This document shows positions 8,537 through 14,787 of a stretch of DNA of 14,787 nucleotides, in pieces (the stretch's first letter is position 1; each line of letters opens with the position of its first letter). The notes beneath the pieces were generated by a model. The model did not search any database. It saw only the letters and a program-made list of their open reading frames with translations, and was not told the DNA's origin. The DNA is taken from NCBI GenBank assembly GCA_019677205.1, contig JAAMXY010003871.1, forward strand, positions 1 to 14,787. Reading direction: 5' to 3'. This DNA is from Pinguiococcus pyrenoidosus. Taxonomy: Eukaryota; Sar; Pinguiophyceae; Pinguiochrysidales; Pinguiochrysidaceae. Both the position numbers and the translations under genes were made by a program.

Positions 8537-11500
8537 ATGCAGCAGAACATGAGTCAGGGCCCAAAGGCGGCGAACGTGGGTCTCCATCCACAAGGCGGGG
8601 TGGGACCCGGCTTCGTCCCGTCGGGGCCTGCTCACAATGGCGGCGTCGTTCGCGGAGGCGTGCCGGTCGTCAACGGAGGCCAAGTTCCCGGCCAGTTCAT
8701 CCAGATGCAATACGCACAGGGAGGTCAGCGGATGATTCCACAGTCTTCCATGTCCGGCGTGCTGTCGCCGAAGCTCAATGGGCAAGGGTACGTCACGACT
8801 TCCATGGTCGGCCCAGAGCTGGTCTCCAACATGCCCTCCGTCGTTGGCAACGTCATGACCAGCGTCGTGAGCAAAGCTCCGGCCTCGGCAGCTCCGAATC
8901 TGAACGTCGCGGCGAACGGGCGAAGCTCCTCGGCGGGACCTGCTCAGTTCCACGCGCAGTACCAGCGAGCCGGCCAGTCCATGTCCCGATCGCAAAGCGC
9001 CGCGTCGCAGGGTTCGTCGCGCTCCGGGAAGATGTGGCAGTCCGATGCGGATGTGACCGAGCGCCAGCGGATGATCTTGAAGATCGTGCATCTGCTCAAG
9101 CAACGGCGCAAGGATCCGACGGAGGAGTGGCTGCAGAAGCTTCCCCAGATGGCGAGGAGGTTGGAGTCCTCCTTGTACCGGCAGGCGCGCAGCCTCGAGG
9201 AGTACATGGACGCGGGCACGCTCAAGAAGCGCCTGCATCAGTTGGCGGTCGCCTGGGGAGTAAAGGCGCAGCAGGTCAAGCAGCAGCAGACCGCGGCTGG
9301 ATCGGCCAGGGAACCGGGTCATGCATCGCTGTCAAGGCACGCGTCGGCGGAGATGCACCAGCAAGCTCGGCAGATGAAGGGCGGGCACTCCGCGGCGATG
9401 TACAGGCAGCCGAGTCGAGAGGCCGCGATGAAGCACGAGGCGGGCAGCAAGAAGACGCTCATCAACATGAACGACCTTAACCCGTACATGAATGCGGCGG
9501 CAGCTCCGCATCACCAGCAACAGGTCCATCCGTCGAAGGCTTCCCAGCAGCAGCACCAGCAGCAGCAGCAGCAGGCCGCGGCGCAAGGGCAGCAGATGCA
9601 GATGCAAGCTCCCGCCGGCAGTGTGCAGCTTCAGGCGAAGAAGCAGCCGCAGACGCCGGAGCAGAGGAAGGCGCTTCTGAGGCAGCAGCAGCAGCGGCTC
9701 CTCCTGCTGAGACACGCGTCGAAGTGCCCGTACAACTCCGAGGACGGACAGCAGTGTCCCGTGACCCAGCACTGCGCCGCGATGAAGAAGCTCTGGTCGC
9801 ACATCGCCGAGTGCAAGGATCAGCGCTGCCAGACGCCCCACTGCGTGTCCTCGAGATACGTCCTCTCGCACTACCACCGATGCAAGGAGGTGCAATGCGC
9901 CGTCTGCGCGCCCGTTAGAGAAGCCATTCAGAGGTCCCGTCAAAAGCAGCAGAAGCAAGCGCAGATGCAGCAACAGCAGCAGCAGCACCAGCAGCAGCAT
10001 CAGCAGCAGCTGCAGGAGCAACAGAAGATGCAGTACCGCGCCCAGAAGCAGCGGCTTAGCAAGGAGAGCGCGAAGCGCCAGAGGAGCGATCCCACGGACA
10101 AGAGCAGGGTTGCCGCCGACGCCTCCAGCATGCCGCCGGACCCGAAGAGGATGCGCTCAGATCCGAACGCGGCTGCCGGGTCCACTGCGATGGCCAGCAC
10201 GAGTCGCGCCGCGAGGGGCGTGCATCCCGTCAACGGACGGCCCCTCGCCGACAAAGCTGCGCGGCCGGACGCGAGTCGGGGACAAGGGCAGGGAGCCACC
10301 CGGCAGCGCGTTGCGGATGGCACGAGCATCCTGGACACGCTGCCCACGAAGGATATCCAGGATCACATGAAGAGCCTGGAGATGGTCCTGCAGCTGAAGG
10401 GCTCGCAGATCAAGCAGTACGCCATGCCGCTGCTGAAGAAGCTGATGGATCACGGATACGGATGGATCTTCAACGTGCCCGTGGACCCGGATGCGCTCGG
10501 GCTGCCCGACTACCATGACATCATCAAGAACCCCATGGACCTCGGCACGATCAAGAAGCGGCTGGACAGTGGCATGTACAAGTGCCTGACCGACTTTGCC
10601 GACGACGTCAAGCTGACGTTCAACAACGCGACGAAGTACAACTCCAAGGAGACGGAGGTGCACAAGATCGCGAAGAGCCTCCTCGCGCAGTTTGAGAAGG
10701 ACTTCAACACCTTCAGCATGCAGCTGGCCGCCGATCAAGAGCAGGCGATCCAGAATGGCGAGGCGTGCATGCTGTGCTGCAAGTCGCAGAGGAACTTCGA
10801 GCTGCCGAACTACTACTGCAACGGCGCAAGCTGCAACGGGGCGAGGATCCGCCGGAGCGTGAACTACTACCATTCCAAGTCGAACCAGTACCATTGGTGC
10901 GTGCCGTGCTACAACCAGCTGAAGGACAACGAGCCGATCTACATGCTGGACGGGACGCACATCTACAAGGCGGAGCTGAAGCGCGAGAAGCACAACAAGT
11001 CCCATGAAGAGCCATGGGTCGCGTGCGACGAGTGCGGCGGCTGGGTGCACCAGATCTGCGCGCTCTTCAACGGTCGAACGAACTCACAGACCCGTAGATA
11101 CTACTGTCCGAAGTGCGTCGTTCGACGCCGGGTGGAGAACAACTTGCCAGAGCCCACAGTGACGGCGCTAGACAGTACAGACCTTCAGAAGACGCCCTTC
11201 ACGAACTTCCTTGAAGAGCGGCTCTCGCTCATGTTGGACGACCTCTATGAGCGGCTGGCAAAGGAGCAGGATATCCCGCTGGAGCAAGTAGAGAAGTGCC
11301 CTGCCATGACAATTCGGATGGTGAGCAACGTGGAGAAGGTCCACACCGTGCGGGAGAAGTTCCTGAAGCGCTACCGAGGAGAGAAGGGTGACTACCCGGA
11401 GGAGTTCCCCGTGCGCTCCAAGTGCATCGTGCTTTTCCAGAAGGTCGACGGCGTGGACGTCATCCTCTTCGCGATGTACGTGTATGAGTATGGTCACAAG

Positions 11501-14221
11501 TGCCCCGAGCCGAATCGCCGGCGTGTTTATATTTCATACCTGGACTCGGTGCACTACCTCCGACCGCGCGCGTACAGGACGGAGGTGTATCACGAGATTC
11601 TTGCCTCCTACCTGGAGTACGTGCGCATCCGGGGCTTCCACACGGCTCATATCTGGGCCTGCCCTCCTCTCAAGGGCGATGACTACATCTTCTACGCGCA
11701 CCCGGAGACCCAAAAGACTCCGCGCGACGAACGCCTGCGGCAGTGGTACCAGACGATGATCGAGCGCGCCAAGCACCGTGGACACGTCTTCTCGGTGTCG
11801 AACCTGTACGATGAGTACTTTGTGGGGCCGGACGCGGACATGAAGAAGCTCCCGTACTTTGAGGGAGACTACTGGGTTGGCGAAGCGGAAAACATCATCA
11901 AGGAGCTCGAAGAAGAAGGCTCGGATGCCAAGGAGGCGAAGGGGAAGAAAGGCGCGAAGAGGTCCAAAAAGTCCCAGTCGAAGTCCAAGAAGGCGCTCCG
12001 GTCTGGCGGGCCGGCTCCTTCGGAGGACGAGAACAAGGACATCTGCCTGGAGAAGCTTGGGAGCACGCTTCAACCGATGAAAGACGCTTTCATCGTGGTC
12101 CACCTGCGCCCACCTGCATTCAAGGACGCCGTCAACCAGAAGTACGACAGGGCCAAGGAGCGCTGGGAGGCACGTCAACGCGGCGAGACCGTGCCCTCCA
12201 GCGATGACGAGGAAGATGAAATGGACATCGTTGCCAAGATGAGCAGCAAGGACAGCACGGCTACGAAGCCAGGCGTGGCGGCGACCGCGCCGACCGCAGC
12301 GACGGCAGCAACGGCAGCGACGGCGGCAACGCCAGCGACGGCGGCAACGCCAGCGACGGCGGCAACGCCAGCGACGGCGGCAACGCCAGCAGCCGCGCCT
12401 GGGACGGTGACGGTAAAGCCAGAGCCCGATGCTCCAGAAGGCAAGGCCAAGGCCGAGCCATCGTCGGAAGGCGCCAAGGCAACAGCTGCCGAAGCACCTG
12501 CAAGTGCTCCCGGTGGCGCTCTGGCCTCCAGCTCGGCTATGAAGAAAGAGGACACCGACACTGCGGGCCCGACTGCGATCCAGCCGGGGGCACCGCCAGC
12601 TTCTTTGCCGGCTGCCTCGGCTGCCCCGGCTGCCCCGGCTGCTCCTTCCGCCTCCGCCGATTCTCAGACCCCCGCTGCTGAGGCGACGCCGCAGACCGCG
12701 ACTCCATCGCCAGGCAATGGCGTCGTTGCCGAGTCGAACGCAGTGGCCACGGCAAAAGAAGCGGAGACAACTGGCGCTGAGAGCAAGCCGCTCGCTTCTC
12801 CGGCAGAGGCGCCGGTTTCGGAGCAGAAGGAGAGCGGAGATGCAAGCGCACCTCCGACGACGGACAACGCTTCCCCTCCTGCGGCAGACACGGCAAAGAG
12901 CGCGAGCGCCGAAGGGGGCAATGCCGCGCCCGAAGCCGGAGCAGTGGCGAGTTCGGCAACCACGAGTTCGGCAACCACGGCCGTGGTCCCGCCTGCGGCA
13001 GAGGCGCCGAAGTCTGCTTCAGAGGTTCAGCCGATGGACGTGGTTGATGAAGCGAAGGAGGGCACGAAGGAGGACAGCAAACCAGTGGAAGGCGGCGCAG
13101 CGGAGGCCGCGCTAGTAGCCTCCGGTGCCGATTCGGGTGCTTCCGTTCCCGAAGCTGCTTCGGATCCGACTACCCCGAATGCCGAAGCAGCGGCAACGAC
13201 GGAATCGGCGCAGGGCGAGGTCCCAATGGATGTTGTGAGCGGAGAGGGTTCGGCGGCTGCCGCCGAGGCTCCCGCAGCGAGTGCTTCGGAGAATGGCACT
13301 TCTGCGGGTGAAGCGAAATCCGGTGAAGAGGCGGCGAGCGCGGCCTCTTCAGCCGAGGCTGCAACGTCCAGCGCTCCGGCTGCGGAGACGGCGACGACCA
13401 AGGTGGCGGCCCCCGCGAAGTCGAAGTCCGAACCGGAAGGGGACGAAGAAGACCTAGCCAGCATCCTCGCGAAGCAGAGAAGGCGTCTCAACAACGTGAA
13501 GATCCGCACGCTGAAAGACATCCGAGGGAAGGTGCCGCCCAACGCGGCGTGGGACGAGAAGGCGGATTCCACGTTCGACCCAGACCTTGACATCAGCTAC
13601 GATATCATCGACACCAGGCAGCAGTTCCTCAATCTCTGCCAGGTGAATCACTATCAGTTTGACCAGCTGAGGCGGGCGAAGCACACGACGATGTTGGTGT
13701 TGTACCACCTGCACAATCCGCATGTCGAGAAGTTCCTGCCGCAGTGTAGCAGCTGCGGCGTGGAAATCAGCACCGATTATCGTCGGCAGTGCACCGTATG
13801 CAAGGATGTGCAGTTCTGTGAGGTCTGCTACAAGACTGGCAAGCACAACCACCAGCATCCTCTCAAGCGGGAAGCAAACAACGAGGAGGTGCGCAAGCAG
13901 CGCCAACGAAGCATGCAGCTTCACATGAAGCTGCTTTCGCACGCGGCGTCTTGCCCAGATGCTCAATGCAAGAGCCCCAACTGCATGAAAATGCGAAAGC
14001 TTCTGGCGCACCACCTCAAGTGCGAAGATCCAACCTGCGTGCCGTGCCGCAGGATTGTGCAGCTTCTGAGCTTGCACGCGCGCCAGTGCCGCGACCGTAA
14101 TTGTACAGTACCACGTTGCGCCGAATACAAGGTTCAAGTGCGGGCGCTGCAGGAGCAGCAGCGGCGCATGGACGACCGCCGTCGTCAGGCGATGAACAAG
14201 CTTGTTCAGAATCGCCGATAA
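8537..14221 (+). CDS. CBP/p300/HAC-type histone acetyltransferase (1894 aa)
   Basis: Nuclear transcriptional co-activator that acetylates histone lysines. An in-frame TGA at 8522-8524 supports the ATG; there are no introns. Domains: disordered N terminus; KIX-like helices, about 172-240; poly-Gln, 337-346; TAZ1, about 378-465, with three His-Cys-Cys-Cys zinc clusters (H393, C397 first); poly-Gln, 478-497; basic NLS-like motifs, 513-545; bromodomain, about 625-735, with acetyl-lysine-binding N702; RING/PHD-type zinc region, 744-860; HAT from about 876. In the HAT, D1003-S1004, W1040 and Y1071 match p300 D1399-S1400, W1436 and Y1467, so the enzyme should be active. A Lys-rich loop lies at 1131-1156. 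Then about 500 residues, mostly low complexity, separate His-Leu-Arg-Pro (1189) from Asp-Thr-Arg-Gln (about 1692). The HAT C-terminal part, ZZ (from C1737) and TAZ2 (about 1790-1870) follow. It resembles plant HAC, but with a bromodomain and a single ZZ. Confidence 0.96.
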   Translation: MQQNMSQGPKAANVGLHPQGGVGPGFVPSGPAHNGGVVRGGVPVVNGGQVPGQFIQMQYAQGGQRMIPQSSMSGVLSPKLNGQGYVTTSMVGPELVSNMPSVVGNVMTSVVSKAPASAAPNLNVAANGRSSSAGPAQFHAQYQRAGQSMSRSQSAASQGSSRSGKMWQSDADVTERQRMILKIVHLLKQRRKDPTEEWLQKLPQMARRLESSLYRQARSLEEYMDAGTLKKRLHQLAVAWGVKAQQVKQQQTAAGSAREPGHASLSRHASAEMHQQARQMKGGHSAAMYRQPSREAAMKHEAGSKKTLINMNDLNPYMNAAAAPHHQQQVHPSKASQQQHQQQQQQAAAQGQQMQMQAPAGSVQLQAKKQPQTPEQRKALLRQQQQRLLLLRHASKCPYNSEDGQQCPVTQHCAAMKKLWSHIAECKDQRCQTPHCVSSRYVLSHYHRCKEVQCAVCAPVREAIQRSRQKQQKQAQMQQQQQQHQQQHQQQLQEQQKMQYRAQKQRLSKESAKRQRSDPTDKSRVAADASSMPPDPKRMRSDPNAAAGSTAMASTSRAARGVHPVNGRPLADKAARPDASRGQGQGATRQRVADGTSILDTLPTKDIQDHMKSLEMVLQLKGSQIKQYAMPLLKKLMDHGYGWIFNVPVDPDALGLPDYHDIIKNPMDLGTIKKRLDSGMYKCLTDFADDVKLTFNNATKYNSKETEVHKIAKSLLAQFEKDFNTFSMQLAADQEQAIQNGEACMLCCKSQRNFELPNYYCNGASCNGARIRRSVNYYHSKSNQYHWCVPCYNQLKDNEPIYMLDGTHIYKAELKREKHNKSHEEPWVACDECGGWVHQICALFNGRTNSQTRRYYCPKCVVRRRVENNLPEPTVTALDSTDLQKTPFTNFLEERLSLMLDDLYERLAKEQDIPLEQVEKCPAMTIRMVSNVEKVHTVREKFLKRYRGEKGDYPEEFPVRSKCIVLFQKVDGVDVILFAMYVYEYGHKCPEPNRRRVYISYLDSVHYLRPRAYRTEVYHEILASYLEYVRIRGFHTAHIWACPPLKGDDYIFYAHPETQKTPRDERLRQWYQTMIERAKHRGHVFSVSNLYDEYFVGPDADMKKLPYFEGDYWVGEAENIIKELEEEGSDAKEAKGKKGAKRSKKSQSKSKKALRSGGPAPSEDENKDICLEKLGSTLQPMKDAFIVVHLRPPAFKDAVNQKYDRAKERWEARQRGETVPSSDDEEDEMDIVAKMSSKDSTATKPGVAATAPTAATAATAATAATPATAATPATAATPATAATPAAAPGTVTVKPEPDAPEGKAKAEPSSEGAKATAAEAPASAPGGALASSSAMKKEDTDTAGPTAIQPGAPPASLPAASAAPAAPAAPSASADSQTPAAEATPQTATPSPGNGVVAESNAVATAKEAETTGAESKPLASPAEAPVSEQKESGDASAPPTTDNASPPAADTAKSASAEGGNAAPEAGAVASSATTSSATTAVVPPAAEAPKSASEVQPMDVVDEAKEGTKEDSKPVEGGAAEAALVASGADSGASVPEAASDPTTPNAEAAATTESAQGEVPMDVVSGEGSAAAAEAPAASASENGTSAGEAKSGEEAASAASSAEAATSSAPAAETATTKVAAPAKSKSEPEGDEEDLASILAKQRRRLNNVKIRTLKDIRGKVPPNAAWDEKADSTFDPDLDISYDIIDTRQQFLNLCQVNHYQFDQLRRAKHTTMLVLYHLHNPHVEKFLPQCSSCGVEISTDYRRQCTVCKDVQFCEVCYKTGKHNHQHPLKREANNEEVRKQRQRSMQLHMKLLSHAASCPDAQCKSPNCMKMRKLLAHHLKCEDPTCVPCRRIVQLLSLHARQCRDRNCTVPRCAEYKVQVRALQEQQRRMDDRRRQAMNKLVQNRR
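9545..9574 (+). repeat. CAG-rich tract encoding poly-Gln
   Basis: Ten codons, nine Gln (all CAG) and one His, within the linker between the KIX-like and TAZ1 domains. CAG tracts are prone to slippage, so length may vary between strains. Gln runs are common in co-activator linkers. Confidence 0.9.
9968..10027 (+). repeat. CAG-rich tract encoding interrupted poly-Gln
   Basis: About 20 codons, residues 478-497, mostly CAG with scattered His, Leu and Glu, directly after TAZ1. It forms a low-complexity spacer before the basic NLS-like segment. Confidence 0.85.
12317..12388 (+). repeat. Four perfect copies of an 18-bp tandem repeat
   Basis: The unit GCGACGGCGGCAACGCCA occurs at 12317, 12335, 12353 and 12371 without a mismatch, and degenerate copies precede it from about 12281. 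Each unit encodes six residues (Ala-Thr-Ala-Ala-Thr-Pro in register), inside the disordered insertion of the acetyltransferase. Identity at synonymous sites points to recent slippage or unequal exchange. Confidence 0.95.
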
Positions 14222-14787
14222 GGAGTGGCAATAGATCGGATTGCTTTCTCCGATTCCAGGGGGGTGGGGAGACTTGAGCTGAAGAAAGAACCAATGCAGC
14301 AAATTTTGAGGTTGCGCTCTCGGGCGAGCGTGCGCCTGATGCATTTCCAGTGTGTATATGAAACCAGTGAAGTGTGTGCGGAGACGCGTGTAGGTCGGGG
14401 CTGGCGTATGCCGTCGACGGTGGTTCAAAGTCTTACAAGGCGGGTCTGGAGGTGTTGTCAAGGCGCGTTCGACGCTTCAATTCATCAGTTCTGTCCAGCA
14501 AAGAGCGCATCGCTCTTTCTCTTGGGCAGTTAGCAGATGAAGATCAATTTCGCTTGAGCGATGAAGTTTCTCTAGTATTCATTCGTCTTTGTCTCTGCAT
14601 CGGTCAAGAGCTTTCCCACAAAGACTCAGTTCTCTGGCGATACCTGCCGTGCTTCGCTTGGCGCTACAACCCGTTTGCGTGCTGCGAACGGGTCGCATGG
14701 TCAAGGAGCGAGGGTGTGCCTGAACTAGGCAATGTGCAAGCTGTGGCTTGCTTCGGGCCTCGTGGGTCAACCTCTTCTTGAATGAGA
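14222..14787. other. 3' flank of the acetyltransferase gene, no gene recognised
   Basis: This should hold the 3' untranslated region and terminator. No AATAAA signal is visible. The longest open frame (14374-14781, plus, 135 codons) has many A/T-ending codons, unlike the real genes here, and no motif, so I do not call it. A perfect short hairpin lies at 14500-14518. Confidence 0.55.
14500..14518. repeat. Short perfect hairpin (8-bp stem, 3-nt loop)
   Basis: AAAGAGCG, loop CAT, CGCTCTTT, about 280 bp after the acetyltransferase stop codon. It resembles a bacterial terminator stem, but the context is eukaryotic, and it does not match the histone-mRNA 3' stem-loop. It may be an mRNA 3'-end structure or chance. 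Confidence 0.5.

Noticed and set aside
7770-8591. 273-codon minus-strand open frame
   Set aside because: It is Arg/Ser/Pro-rich with no motif, has codon use unlike the real genes and overlaps the acetyltransferase start. Long stop-free frames are expected by chance in G/C-rich DNA.
8272-9480. 402-codon plus-strand frame overlapping the acetyltransferase
   Set aside because: It is Arg/Ala/Gly-rich with no domain and is a frame shadow of the strongly biased main gene. Kept only as a possible upstream-ATG effect.
12317-12388. CRISPR-like array
   Set aside because: The units are directly adjacent with no spacers and encode in-frame Ala/Thr/Pro; it is a coding minisatellite.
13454-14461. 335-codon minus-strand frame
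   Set aside because: It lies antisense to the conserved ZZ and TAZ2 domains. Its His/Leu/Val richness reflects reversed Cys/Lys/Gln codons.
14500-14520. Bacterial intrinsic terminator
   Set aside because: The stem plus pyrimidines looks similar, but spliced genes and a CBP-type enzyme show a eukaryotic nuclear context.
14374-14781. 135-codon plus-strand frame after the acetyltransferase
   Set aside because: Many codons end in A or T, unlike neighbouring genes, and no domain or similarity is visible.

Overview
The window is nuclear DNA of an intron-poor microbial eukaryote. It carries a CBP/p300-type histone acetyltransferase, a LisH/HEAT protein of the RELCH family and a DGAT2-family acyltransferase with short GT-AG introns; none of these is bacterial. 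The coding regions are visibly rich in G and C at third codon positions. A CBP-type enzyme that combines a plant-style N-terminal KIX-like module with a bromodomain suits an alga or a stramenopile-like protist, but the sequence alone does not fix the lineage.

Layout, left to right. Bases 1-115 hold the first 38 codons of a minus-strand gene that leaves the window. Bases 116-1602 are a 1.5 kb divergent intergenic region. A 1396-codon uninterrupted plus-strand gene (1603-5793) encodes the RELCH-like protein. It is followed tail to tail, after 258 bp with no visible gene, by a minus-strand DGAT2-type gene (6052-7355, possibly extending to about 7498) broken by two clear introns and two probable in-frame ones. 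Bases 7356-8536 are a second divergent intergenic region. The plus-strand CBP/p300/HAC-type acetyltransferase (8537-14221, 1894 codons, no introns) fills most of the right half. The last 566 bp show no convincing gene.

The genes alternate in direction (minus, plus, minus, plus), giving two shared 5' regions and one shared 3' region. Nothing suggests an operon or a mobile island. Two neighbours touch lipid biology: RELCH in animals acts in endosomal sterol transport, and DGAT2 makes triacylglycerol. Their adjacency is suggestive only. The most unusual item is the acetyltransferase. Its domains in order are KIX-like, TAZ1, bromodomain, RING/PHD-type zinc region, HAT, ZZ and TAZ2. The HAT region is interrupted first by a Lys-rich loop, as in p300, and then by about 500 residues, roughly 400 of them Ala/Pro/Glu/Ser/Thr-rich. 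That stretch holds a perfect 18-bp tandem repeat and three copies of a short Met-Asp-(Ile/Val)-Val motif.
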